Positions 1 to 7,829 of a stretch of DNA of 22,454 nucleotides are shown one piece after another. This DNA is from Lachnospiraceae bacterium UBA7729 (GTDB lineage: Bacteria > Bacillota > Clostridia > Lachnospirales > Lachnospiraceae): the NCBI GenBank assembly GCA_002482005.1, contig DLFD01000075.1, positions 4,390-26,843 of the forward strand. The letters run 5' to 3'. Position numbers and translations under genes: made by a program. How positions within the stretch are numbered: the stretch's first letter is position 1; every line of letters starts with the position of its first letter. The notes under the pieces were generated by a model. It ran no database searches, had not been told where the DNA came from, and saw nothing but the letters and a program-made list of their open reading frames with translations.

Positions 1-2
1 TG

Positions 3-149
3 AAACTGTTAACCGGGGAGAGCACCCATGTGTTCACCCCACATATGATTGACCCAAAAAATTCTGGATGCTATGATGCCTTAAAAGGAATTATCATTGG
101 ATATTCTGCAAATCCGATGATCGATAGTGTATCAGGAGGGAGAGAATGA
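3..149 (+). CDS. C-terminal end of an unidentified protein (partial)
   Basis: An open frame enters from the left edge and runs 48 codons to a TGA at 147-149. The residues (for example GCYDALKGIIIGYSANPM near the end) look like a real protein tail, with a hydrophobic strand-like stretch, rather than a random reading. I do not recognise the family. The frame stops where the IS110 remnant on the other strand begins to be recognisable, so the insertion may have landed just behind or inside this gene. The start lies outside the window. Confidence is moderate because only a short tail is visible. Confidence 0.4.
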   Translation, partial: KLLTGESTHVFTPHMIDPKNSGCYDALKGIIIGYSANPMIDSVSGGRE

Positions 150-575
150 AGAGAGAGAGCAAGGTGTTTCTGGGTCCATTTGATTCCCTCGTACTTGTGG
201 CCATGGCGGAGGGCAAAAGCATTGATCTGCTGCTTCAGCTTTTTCAGCGTCAGCTTGTGGTCATCCCTCATGCGGAGATATTCCTTAACGGCATCATCTT
301 CACCTGAAGGGATATAAACTGCGTGATAACCACCGTAACAAAGGCATTTGGCAATCAGCTGGGCATCCCGCCTCATAACCGCATTCAATAGAATAATCAT
401 TGTCCATTCCGAGCTTGAGTTTCAGAGAAGCGATAAATGCCACAACCTCCTTGTAGTCGGGTTCTACCTGAATCTCTCCAAATACTCGATCATCGGCTCC
501 GAGTACTGGTTCCATCGCACAGAGAGTGTAGTTTGTGCTATGGACATCCATTCCGATTTTGATTATTCTATTCAT
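150..575 (-). pseudogene. IS110-family transposase remnant (frameshifted and truncated)
   Basis: Reading leftwards from an ATG at 575, the sequence gives the N-terminal RuvC-like (DEDD) domain of an IS110-family transposase: the first Asp in KIGMDVHS and the Glu in ECGYEAGC. The frame is then lost near 370-400. Homology resumes in another frame with RRDAQLIAKCLCYGG and the coil KLKQQINAFALRHG, and ends near 150. About 20-30 codons between YEAGC and RDA appear deleted, and the whole C-terminal Tpase_IS116/IS110/IS902 domain with the catalytic serine is absent. It cannot encode an active recombinase. No intact element ends or bridge-RNA region can be assigned. IS110 elements leave no terminal inverted repeats, so the element edges are uncertain. 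Confidence 0.75.
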
Positions 576-649
576 AGGTGACCTAGCATCATGTCATTGG
601 ACATCAGGTAAATCCTTTGGTTCGTTTTTTGGCAGGGAGGGAACTGATT

Positions 650-2872
650 ATGAACAGAAAGAAAAGCAGGCTTCTATCAACCATTCTTCTTGCAGTGCTG
701 CTGGTGATCACGCCGATGCCGCAGATCGCAGAAGCGGCGCAGACCGTAAACACAGACCATCCGGATTACTATGTGTGGCTCGCAAATCTGTCAGCGACCG
801 CATATAAGACATTCCGGTCTTTATCAAGACCGGTATATCAGGATCTCAGTGACAACACACTGAACCAGAAATTTAATCTGGCACTGAGCACCAGCTGGTC
901 AGTATTCCTGAATCCGAAATACAGGCATATCTCATCCAGCAGGATACAGCAGGACATCTATGAAACGCTGCTGGTAGATTATCTGAAATACAACGTGGAT
1001 AAGCAGGATGCCGAACCGGAGCTTCTGAATGAAGCATACTTTTCCGGTCTCCAGAAGCTTTACGGCGCGCTGGCGGATGATCTCAGCAATAATACGATCG
1101 ACTATATCGACAGCCACATGAGTATGGACAAGGCCATGAAGATATGGAAAAACGCAAAGGTGGCTTCCAATATCTCCACTGCGATGGGCTATGTCGGTAC
1201 CGCGAAGACAAGTATCGAGACTTTTTCCGATGAGGTCGCAAGATATCTTGCGGTAATGAATGCGTGCGATTTCCAGATCGCGTTCCTTAAGCAGGCTAAG
1301 AGCGCGGCAGGGAAGGACAAGTCATTTCAGAATGCGGTAAACAGCGTCTGCAGCGCACTTAAGCTGTCAAAGAGTGAATATATCAAAAAGAGAACGCTGA
1401 AGGTATCCTGGGATACATTGCTCGGCAAGGCATACGATAAACTGTCAAAGGATAATCCTATCCTGGAAAGCATGAGCATCGGCAAGCTGAGCGCGGATAT
1501 CCTGTTTGACACAACGAATACCGCTGCTAACAATCTGAAGTCGGTCCTGCTGGGAACGATGGATAATTATATGAACACGGCATTGTATACCGCGTCTTCT
1601 GATTTCCAGGCGTCCAAGACAAGCAGCAATGGGCAGAAGTTTATCTATGCATTCGAAGGATATCTTTCCTTCCAGATGTACGGAAACAGCTATGCGAAAA
1701 AATGGTTCACTTCCTACATCAAGGATGGGGCCGTGACTTCTGCTGTCAGGAATCTTTTTGCAAAGAAGAAGATCCAGACAGCGAACGATCTGATCAGCCT
1801 GTGCAATTCGCAGATCGCCAGCAGACAGACCCTGATGAACAGCATCGATAAGGCGAGCCGGAACTATCAGAAAAAGTACCCCATCAAAAAGGGGGCGAAG
1901 GATGTCAGCCCCAAGAGAATTAAACTGAGCAAAAGTAAAGCGACCATTAAAGTGGGAAGCAAGCTTACGCTCAAGGCATCTGTAAAGCCTTCCAACGCAA
2001 CAAAGAAGACCGTCATATGGACCAGCAGCAGACCGTCCGTCGCCTCGGTATCGAAAAAAGGAGTCGTCACAGGAAAATCGGCGGGTGCGGCAACCATAAC
2101 CGCAAAGACGGTGAATGGGAAAAAGGCAACCTGCAAGGTTATCGTAAAGCCGAGGAATTCCATCCGGCTGAACAAGAGCAGCGTGACTTTGTATACCAGA
2201 GGAATGACTACGGTGCAGCTGAGGGCAGCGGTGTCAGGATCCAGCAAAAAGGTCACATGGAAGTCATCTAACCGCAGCGTGGCCTCTGTGAGCAGCAGCG
2301 GTAAGGTTACTGCTCATAAAACGGGAAGTGCAAAGATTACCGCATCGGCGAACGGAGTAAGTGCGAGCTGCAGGATTAGCGTTAAAAAAAAGAAGAGCAG
2401 AAGCACGAAGGACATTTCTTACCTCTGTGGGAAAAAGTCTTCTGTACTCACAAATAAAATCAGTGGACTGACTTATACGGATCGTACAGACTCCAGGCAA
2501 TATACTCTTTCGGACGGATCGCTCTGGTTCGATGTTAACTACGATTCAGACCGTGTGCAGGTCGTGGGTGTGAGAGACAACGCGAAGGGATATTCAATCC
2601 ACGGACTAAAAGTGGGAATGACGGCCAGCGAGATGGAAAGTGCCGTAAAAAAGAACGGTATGGAGTGTTACAATAATGTGTATGGACCCATTATGGCAGT
2701 AGGAGGGATTGTTTATGCCAATTTCGATTATGACAGGTGCTATTCTCTTGTTCTGATATACACCGGTTATTCGACGATCCGGGAAACAGAACTCTTCCTC
2801 AACGGACAGACAGACATAAATTACTGGCCGACGATTGTGGACAAGCTGGAATATGAGATCCTCTTCGGGTAA
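650..2872 (+). CDS. Secreted Ig-like (BIG2) domain surface protein
   Basis: This encodes about 740 aa. I chose the ATG at 650, not the upstream in-frame start at 617, because GGGAGG lies just before it and it gives a classic Sec signal peptide (MNRKK, a hydrophobic run, then IAEAAQ). Residues of about 30-410 form a helical region I do not recognise. Two bacterial Ig-like group 2 domains follow (roughly 420-580): the first has IKLSKSKATIKVGSKLTLKA and VIWTSSRPSVASVSKKGVV, the second VTWKSSNRSVASVSSSGKV. The C-terminal part of about 140 residues contains YSIHGLKVGMTASEMESAVK, which resembles small SmpA-like or DUF4309-like modules, but weakly. No LPXTG motif or C-terminal anchor is visible. It is probably exported and attached non-covalently or released. 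The gene looks richer in A+T than the downstream operons, which suggests a separate origin. Confidence 0.8.
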   Translation: MNRKKSRLLSTILLAVLLVITPMPQIAEAAQTVNTDHPDYYVWLANLSATAYKTFRSLSRPVYQDLSDNTLNQKFNLALSTSWSVFLNPKYRHISSSRIQQDIYETLLVDYLKYNVDKQDAEPELLNEAYFSGLQKLYGALADDLSNNTIDYIDSHMSMDKAMKIWKNAKVASNISTAMGYVGTAKTSIETFSDEVARYLAVMNACDFQIAFLKQAKSAAGKDKSFQNAVNSVCSALKLSKSEYIKKRTLKVSWDTLLGKAYDKLSKDNPILESMSIGKLSADILFDTTNTAANNLKSVLLGTMDNYMNTALYTASSDFQASKTSSNGQKFIYAFEGYLSFQMYGNSYAKKWFTSYIKDGAVTSAVRNLFAKKKIQTANDLISLCNSQIASRQTLMNSIDKASRNYQKKYPIKKGAKDVSPKRIKLSKSKATIKVGSKLTLKASVKPSNATKKTVIWTSSRPSVASVSKKGVVTGKSAGAATITAKTVNGKKATCKVIVKPRNSIRLNKSSVTLYTRGMTTVQLRAAVSGSSKKVTWKSSNRSVASVSSSGKVTAHKTGSAKITASANGVSASCRISVKKKKSRSTKDISYLCGKKSSVLTNKISGLTYTDRTDSRQYTLSDGSLWFDVNYDSDRVQVVGVRDNAKGYSIHGLKVGMTASEMESAVKKNGMECYNNVYGPIMAVGGIVYANFDYDRCYSLVLIYTGYSTIRETELFLNGQTDINYWPTIVDKLEYEILFG

Positions 2873-2945
2873 GGAAGCACATCTGTGTACCAGTGAATAT
2901 ACGGGATGAACCATAGCTGGAATTGAAAGGAACAGACAAGGAGGG

Positions 2946-2980
2946 GCCTCCGAGTGGATTATTCACCTGGAGGCTTTCTC
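2946..2980 (+). terminator. Probable terminator after the Ig-like protein gene
   Basis: A stem of GCCTCC (2946-2951) pairs with GGAGGC (2969-2974). A further GTG/CAC pairing lies beyond a small internal loop, and the apical loop is about 7 nt. TTTCTC follows directly. The U-tract is short, so efficiency is uncertain. It lies 74 bases after the stop of the surface-protein gene and before the ADP-ribosylglycohydrolase gene. Confidence 0.45.
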
Positions 2981-3034
2981 GCGCCTGGGAAAGATATGCT
3001 TGCTTCTTCTCTTACAGCTGACAGTAATTAATAC

Positions 3035-3051
3035 GTCGCCCGGCGGGCGAC
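3035..3051. repeat. Perfect GC-rich palindrome upstream of the ADP-ribosylglycohydrolase gene
   Basis: GTCGCCCGGCGGGCGAC is a perfect 7-8 bp inverted repeat around a 1-3 base centre, in the 258-base gap between the surface protein and the ADP-ribosylglycohydrolase gene. It could be a transcribed hairpin or a protein-binding site. No T-tract follows, so it is not a standard terminator. Nothing else in this gap could be assigned; no convincing promoter was found. Confidence 0.4.
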
Positions 3052-3130
3052 CTTCCGGAGGGACACCCAGAGTAGAATGATCATAGATACAGAAACAGAT
3101 AAAAGATGAATGGAAGGGAGTTAGAACGAT

Positions 3131-4330
3131 ATGCCTGATAAGTCAGATAAGATCCGAGGTTGTCTGTTTGGTGGGGCAGTAGGAGATGCGCTTGGTTATC
3201 CGGTTGAGTTCGACGGGGAGAGGACCATATTCGGAAAATATGGTCCAAATGGGATCACGGAATATGAGAAAAACCCTCGCAGTGGGAAAGCGGAGATTTC
3301 CGATGATACTCAGATGTCTCTTTTCACGGCCAATGGCCTGCTTGTCGGGGACACCCGGGGAAATATGCGGGGAGTCCAGGGAGCTCCAAGAGGCTATGTC
3401 GAGGTGGCATATCAGGACTGGCTGCTGACTCAGAATTCTTCAAGAGAGGAAGTTGACCGTCATGAACGGTTCTCAAAGGAGGGCGGCCACTCATGGCTTC
3501 TGGATGTGCCGGAATTGTATGCAAGAAGGGCTCCGGGCATGACCTGTCTGAGCGCCCTGAGACAGGAAAGAAGCGGCTCCTATATCGATGACTATATCAA
3601 GGCGAAACTCAATGACAGTAAGGGCTGCGGCGGAATCATGAGAGTGGCTCCGCTTGCTTTGAACTATCAGATGGACGACATAGAAGGTATGAAGGAGCTT
3701 GATCTGGAAGGAGCTCAGCTGGCTGCGATCACTCACGGTCATTCCCTCGGCTATATGCCGGCGGCAGTTCTGGTCCATATCATAGGCCGGCTTGTCTATC
3801 CGTCGGAAGACAATCAGATGACCCTGAAAGAGATTATCCTGGAAGCCCGGGACACAGTCGCAGAGATCTTCGATGGCGAAAAGCATTTACCCGAACTTAC
3901 ATCCATCATCGACAAGGCAATCGATCTTTCGGAATATGGTTCACCGGATGATATCGACAACATCCACCAGCTCGGGGAAGGCTGGGTGGCTGAGGAGACG
4001 CTGGGAATTGCTCTTTACTGTGCACTCAGACATCAGGAAGATTTCTCAGCAGGCGTGATCGCTGCAGTCAACCATAAGGGAGACAGCGATTCGACCGGGG
4101 CTGTGACGGGAAATATTCTTGGAGCCAAGCTCGGATATTCCGCGATAGAAGATAAGTGGAAAAAGGATCTGGAGCTGTCCGACGTGATCCTTGAGATGGC
4201 AGATGATCTTGACAAGGGCTGCCCGATCTCTGAATTCGGCGGTCACTGGGATTCTGACTGGGCTGCAAAATATCTGGATATGCACAGACCGGAAGTACTG
4301 ATAAAGCATCAGAAAGATGGACAGGCATAA
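3131..4330 (+). CDS. ADP-ribosylglycohydrolase family protein (DraG/ARH type)
   Basis: This encodes 399 aa with the hallmarks of the ADP-ribosyl-(dinitrogen reductase) hydrolase family. These are the N-terminal IRGCLFGGAVGDALGYPVEF, the first metal-binding motif SDDTQM (residues about 57-62), the glycine-rich GCGGIMRVAPLAL and THGHSLGYMPAAV helices, and the second metal site KGDSDSTGAVTGN (about 316-327). The Asp residues of DDT and DSDSTG normally bind two Mg or Mn ions. The family removes ADP-ribose from proteins or small molecules. There is no nif gene nearby, so nitrogenase regulation is unlikely and the substrate is unknown. It is longer than minimal DraG (about 300 aa) because of an insertion around residues 90-150. 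The ribosome site is modest (GGGAG about 12 nt upstream). It stands alone in its transcription unit. Confidence 0.88.
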   Translation: MPDKSDKIRGCLFGGAVGDALGYPVEFDGERTIFGKYGPNGITEYEKNPRSGKAEISDDTQMSLFTANGLLVGDTRGNMRGVQGAPRGYVEVAYQDWLLTQNSSREEVDRHERFSKEGGHSWLLDVPELYARRAPGMTCLSALRQERSGSYIDDYIKAKLNDSKGCGGIMRVAPLALNYQMDDIEGMKELDLEGAQLAAITHGHSLGYMPAAVLVHIIGRLVYPSEDNQMTLKEIILEARDTVAEIFDGEKHLPELTSIIDKAIDLSEYGSPDDIDNIHQLGEGWVAEETLGIALYCALRHQEDFSAGVIAAVNHKGDSDSTGAVTGNILGAKLGYSAIEDKWKKDLELSDVILEMADDLDKGCPISEFGGHWDSDWAAKYLDMHRPEVLIKHQKDGQA

Positions 4331-4339
4331 CTATTATAA

Positions 4340-4525
4340 ATGATCCGCCGTCATCCGAATGTCTTTGGTGATGCTGATTCCGAAAGAGAAAAGCAATTAA
4401 GCTGGGAAGAGATTAAGGCTCAGGAACATCAAGGCAGGGAGTGGGAGAAGCAATATCTGCCGGAGGCCTTCAGGGAGTCGAAAAAGCTCATAGACCAGGC
4501 AATGAAAAGAAAAGGAATATCGTGA
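4340..4525 (+). pseudogene. MazG-like C-terminal fragment
   Basis: This is a 61-codon frame that begins at an ATG directly after an in-frame TAA and has no Shine-Dalgarno sequence. The start MIRRHPNVFGDADSER and the following WEEIKAQE match what I know of the C-terminal part of MazG nucleotide pyrophosphohydrolases (typically RRHPHVFGD followed by WEEIK). The upstream catalytic EExxE helices that define MazG activity are absent. The remaining half (YLPEAFRESKKLIDQA) is unassigned. It is best read as the surviving tail of a deleted gene, 9 bases behind the ADP-ribosylglycohydrolase stop. It might be translated by coupling, but nothing indicates function. Confidence 0.5.
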
Positions 4526-4578
4526 AGGCTCCTTTTGCCAAAGCGGCGCAAAGCTTCTATGAGAAGGAGGGAATCACC

Positions 4579-5130
4579 GTGTCATCAGGTGACGAACCTG
4601 CACGGTCCGACAATGGAGGCCTGATCTTGAAGCTGGATATGTACCAGACTATGGCGCTGGCCGTACTTGCCCTTTTCCTGGGTGCTTTTCTGAGAAAGAA
4701 GATTAATTCCGTAGGTTTCCAGGCTAACATGAAGGTACTGCTGCGGACCAGATCCTCCGTCCCTGCCTGTATCTTCACCAGGCCTGAGATAGCAGTCGTC
4801 GGAATAAGCGAGCAGCAGGCCAAAGAGCAGGGAATTCGTACCGCCGCAGGCAAAGCCGTCTTATACAGCAATGCCAGGACACTGATCAGCGGCACCGGCA
4901 GGTCATTCATGAAAGTAATCGCGGACAAGGAAGACGGCCGGATCCTTGGAGCGTCACTGATGTGCAGCCATGCAACAGAGATGATCTCCGAACTGTCGGA
5001 AGCTATAGATAATGGCCTGACTGTATCACAGATGCTCCGCGTCATCCGGCCACATCCGACCTTCCACGAGACCCTGACGGACGCACTGGAAGACCTTGAC
5101 AGGAAACTGGATGCCAGCCGGCCCATGTAG
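4579..5130 (+). pseudogene. Chimeric remnant: GltS N-terminus joined to dihydrolipoyl dehydrogenase C-terminus
   Basis: An AAGGAGGG site lies before a GTG at 4579, giving about 183 aa (the frame is open back to 4441). Residues of about 1-42 resemble the start of sodium:glutamate symporter GltS, with LKLDMYQTMALAVLALFLG and then FLRKKIN. After a short junction the rest is the C-terminal dimerisation domain of pyridine-nucleotide disulfide oxidoreductases of the lipoamide dehydrogenase type: ACIFTRPEIAVVGISEQQA, then ILGASLMCSHATEMISEL, then the catalytic-base motif RPHPTFHETLTDAL. The FAD and NAD domains and the redox disulfide are missing, as are nearly all symporter helices. It looks like a deletion that fused two unrelated genes in frame. 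No activity of either parent is expected. A small membrane-anchored product is possible. Confidence 0.7.
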
Positions 5131-5153
5131 ACATCCGGGCGGTCCGGAATTAC

Positions 5154-5195
5154 AATGATGCCAGGGTCAAAAGGTACTTTGACCTCAACATCATT
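5154..5195. repeat. Palindromic intergenic repeat, copy 1
   Basis: The left arm AATGATGCCAGGGTCAAAAG (5154-5173) and the right arm (5177-5195), whose complement reads AATGATGTTGAGGTCAAAG, form a long imperfect palindrome with almost no loop. It sits between the chimeric remnant and hydF. Its left arm is nearly identical to the arm of the repeat at 21951-22026, which indicates a dispersed repeat family. Confidence 0.65.
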
Positions 5196-5218
5196 AAGAG
5201 GAATCGAGGTGCTGAAAC

Positions 5219-6436
5219 ATGGGCATGAACGACACACCCTCTTCCGAGCGGGTACATATTGGCTTCTTCGGCTGCCGGAATGCAGGCAAGTCCAGCCTTG
5301 TCAATGCAGTGTTAGGCCAGGACCTGTCACTCGTCTCGGAGGTGAAAGGAACAACGACGGATCCGGTCTACAAGACCATGGAAATTCTGCCTATGGGACC
5401 GGTTGTCATCATCGATACACCAGGCATCGATGACACAGGCGCACTTGGAGAAAAACGCGTGCTCAAGGCCAGACAGGTGCTGAACCGGTCAGATGCCGCG
5501 GTCCTGGTGACGGATGCCACCCGTCCGCTGAACCCTGTGGAGATGGAACTTATTACGCTTTTTCGCGCCAAGGAGATTCCCTTCCTTATCGCCCAGAACA
5601 AAGCGGACCTTGCCGACAGTCCTTCCCCCATGCCATCTTCCGTAACGGAGCCTGTCTGCCTTACAAGTGCTTTACGGAAAGAAGGCATCTGGCAGCTGAA
5701 AGAAACGATCGCTCATCTTGTAAAGACCGGGGATGAGAAGCTGCGTATCGTCGGAGACCTGCTTAGCCCGGGCGATATTGTCGTCCTTGTGGTGCCGATC
5801 GACAAGGCTGCGCCGAAGGGGCGGCTGATCCTGCCTCAGCAGCAGACGATCCGCGATGTGCTGGAGGCAGACGGTACATGCGTAGTCGTGAAGGAATACG
5901 AGCTCAGGGAGACACTGGAGCAGCTTCGCAAAAAACCGGCCCTGGTCATCACGGACAGCCAGGTCTTCGCGAAGGTTTCGGCAGATACGCCGGAAGAAGT
6001 ACCGCTGACCTCATTTTCCATTCTTATGGCAAGGTACAATGGATTCCTGGATACAGCGGTCCGTGGAGCCGCGGCTGCGGAAAGGCTGAAGGAAGGGGAC
6101 AAGGTCCTGATATCGGAGGGCTGCACCCATCACCGCCAGTGCGATGACATAGGGACGGTAAAGATCCCCAGGTGGCTGAGAAACTATGCGGGTGTTCCGA
6201 TCGAGATCGAGAGTACTTCGGGAAGAGATTTTCCGGAGGATCTGTCCGGGTATTCCATGATCATCCACTGCGGAGGATGTATGCTCACGGAGCGGGAGAT
6301 GCGCTACCGGATGAAATGTGCACAGGACCAGGGCATTCCTTTCACAAACTATGGCGTCATGATCGCCTATATGCAGGGGATCCTGAAGAGAAGCCTGGGA
6401 ATCTTTCCATATCTGCTGGATGAACTGAATGGATAG
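5219..6436 (+). CDS. hydF: [FeFe]-hydrogenase H-cluster maturation GTPase HydF
   Basis: This encodes 405 aa. HydF is the scaffold on which the two-iron subcluster of [FeFe]-hydrogenase is built before delivery to HydA. The N-terminal GTPase domain shows the P-loop FGCRNAGKSSL, switch GTTTDP, DTPG, and NKAD (G4). A middle dimerisation domain follows. The C-terminal cluster-binding domain has Cys302-x-His304 and His350-Cys351-x-x-Cys354, matching the CxH...HCxxC ligand pattern of HydF. The ATG at 5219 follows GAGGTG by 8 nt; an in-frame ATG two codons later is an alternative. It is 21 bases ahead of the lyase gene and clearly co-transcribed with it. HydE, HydG and the hydrogenase itself are not in the window. 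Confidence 0.93.
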   Translation: MGMNDTPSSERVHIGFFGCRNAGKSSLVNAVLGQDLSLVSEVKGTTTDPVYKTMEILPMGPVVIIDTPGIDDTGALGEKRVLKARQVLNRSDAAVLVTDATRPLNPVEMELITLFRAKEIPFLIAQNKADLADSPSPMPSSVTEPVCLTSALRKEGIWQLKETIAHLVKTGDEKLRIVGDLLSPGDIVVLVVPIDKAAPKGRLILPQQQTIRDVLEADGTCVVVKEYELRETLEQLRKKPALVITDSQVFAKVSADTPEEVPLTSFSILMARYNGFLDTAVRGAAAAERLKEGDKVLISEGCTHHRQCDDIGTVKIPRWLRNYAGVPIEIESTSGRDFPEDLSGYSMIIHCGGCMLTEREMRYRMKCAQDQGIPFTNYGVMIAYMQGILKRSLGIFPYLLDELNG

Positions 6437-6457
6437 GAGTGCAAAAGGAGATCGGCA

Positions 6458-7735
6458 ATGACCTACTATGGAGAGGAGAGCCTCAGGGCACGGGACAACT
6501 TTCCGCTGCAGCACCGCCTTGTGGACATCAGACTGATCTATGCGATCGTTGAAGTAAAAAAGGCTGCCGCCCGCAGTTATGCGGAGCTGGGGATCGATCC
6601 GGAAACCTATCAGGCTGTGGTACGGGCGTGCGACCGGGTGCTGACGGGTCAGGAGGATGATCAGTTCATCACCCAGGCCCTGCAGGGCGGCGCAGGGACC
6701 TCTACGCATATGAATGTCAACGAGGTGCTGGCCAATATGGCGTCCGAGGACCTTGGCCGCCCGGTCCATCCGATCGATGATGTGAACCGGGGACAGTCAA
6801 CCAATGATGTCTACCCGACCGCTCTCCGCATCGCGGCGATCCGATGCGTCCGCATACTGAGCGACGAATGTGCGAAACTTCAGGAATCTCTGCAGAAGCG
6901 GGAGACGGAGTTTGAGGGTGTGGAAAAGATCGGCCGCACCGAGCTTATGGACGCTGTTCCGGTCACGCTTGGGGAAGAATTCGGAGCCATGGCGCAGGCA
7001 ATCGCCCGGGACCGCTGGCGCATCTATAAGTCCGAGGAAAGGCTGCGCCAGGTCAATATTGGGGGAACTGCCGTCGGGCTGAGTGATACGGCCGACCGCA
7101 GGTACCGCTTTCACGTGATAGAGGTCCTCAGGAGACAGACCGGCATCGGCCTGGCTGCCGCGGAATATCCCATGGATGTAACGCAGAATAACGACGTGTT
7201 TGTGGAAGTATCGGGTCTCCTCAAGGCACTTGCGGTCAGCCTCACCAAGCTGTCGGAGGACCTCAGGCTCATGAATTCGGGGCCTTACGGAGGGCTGGGC
7301 GAGATCCATCTGAAACCGCTTCAGAAGGGAAGTTCCATCATGCCCGGCAAGGTCAACCCTGTCATTCCGGAGATGACCATGCAGTGCTGCATGCGGGTGA
7401 TGGCGAATGATACGGCTATCACGATGGCGGCTTCGCGGGGAGAATTTGAACTGAACGCATTCCTGCCTCTGATCGCCGACTCCCTTCTGGAAAGTCTTCA
7501 GCTGCTGACGCGGGCCTGCGCGATCATGCGGGAGAAGTGTATCGATACGCTGGAGGCGGACCCCGGCCATTGCGGGGCAGTGCTTTCACACAGCCTGGCG
7601 AAAGCCACTTCGTATATCCCTGTCCTTGGATATGACACGGTGGCAAGTGTCATTGCTGAGGGAGGCAGTCCGGAGGAGATCATAAGAAAACTGGAAAAGA
7701 TGAAACAGGAAATAAAAAAAGACTTTGATTTTTGA
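6458..7735 (+). CDS. Aspartate ammonia-lyase-like enzyme (fumarase/aspartase superfamily)
   Basis: This encodes 425 aa with AAGGAG 7 nt before the ATG. The start (YYGEESLRARDNFPL) resembles the YYG-HTLRA-ENFP start of aspartases. GAGTSTHMNVNEVLAN, DDVNRGQSTNDVYPTALRI and the catalytic-loop signature GSSIMPGKVNPVIPE are all present. VNPVIPE and AGTST favour aspartase over fumarase. The expected reaction is L-aspartate to fumarate plus ammonia. At 425 aa it is shorter than classical aspartases (about 470), mostly through trimmed ends, so exact substrate is not certain. The gene directly follows hydF. In anaerobes such lyases recur beside hydrogenase-maturation genes, and ammonia is a known source of the bridging amine of the H-cluster, so a supply role is a reasonable inference. 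An intrinsic terminator follows. Confidence 0.8.
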   Translation: MTYYGEESLRARDNFPLQHRLVDIRLIYAIVEVKKAAARSYAELGIDPETYQAVVRACDRVLTGQEDDQFITQALQGGAGTSTHMNVNEVLANMASEDLGRPVHPIDDVNRGQSTNDVYPTALRIAAIRCVRILSDECAKLQESLQKRETEFEGVEKIGRTELMDAVPVTLGEEFGAMAQAIARDRWRIYKSEERLRQVNIGGTAVGLSDTADRRYRFHVIEVLRRQTGIGLAAAEYPMDVTQNNDVFVEVSGLLKALAVSLTKLSEDLRLMNSGPYGGLGEIHLKPLQKGSSIMPGKVNPVIPEMTMQCCMRVMANDTAITMAASRGEFELNAFLPLIADSLLESLQLLTRACAIMREKCIDTLEADPGHCGAVLSHSLAKATSYIPVLGYDTVASVIAEGGSPEEIIRKLEKMKQEIKKDFDF

Positions 7736-7761
7736 AACTTTTAAGTGTTAATATAATTCCG

Positions 7762-7813
7762 AACGAGCAGCCAAGTTGCGTAAGACCAGTTACGCGACCC
7801 GGCTGCTTTTTTT
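7762..7813 (+). terminator. Intrinsic terminator of the hydF-lyase operon
   Basis: The outer stem GCAGCC (7767-7772) pairs with GGCTGC (7801-7806). The inner stem GTTGCGTAA (7775-7783) pairs with TTACGCGAC (7790-7798) with one wobble. Seven T follow (7807-7813). A near copy of the whole element occurs at 21773-21822. Confidence 0.9.
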
Positions 7814-7829
7814 ACTATATTTTTTTCTG

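Noticed and set aside
150..575. Active IS110 element with bridge RNA
   Set aside because: The transposase has an internal deletion or frameshift and lacks its C-terminal catalytic-serine domain; no bridge-RNA region could be assigned.
3131..4330. ADP-ribosylglycohydrolase as the antitoxin half of a toxin-antitoxin pair
   Set aside because: No ADP-ribosyltransferase or other toxin-like frame is adjacent; the following frame resembles a MazG tail.
4557..5237. Minus-strand open frame of about 226 codons opposite the chimeric remnant
   Set aside because: No recognisable motif; the plus strand shows clear GltS and lipoamide-dehydrogenase sequence with a ribosome site.
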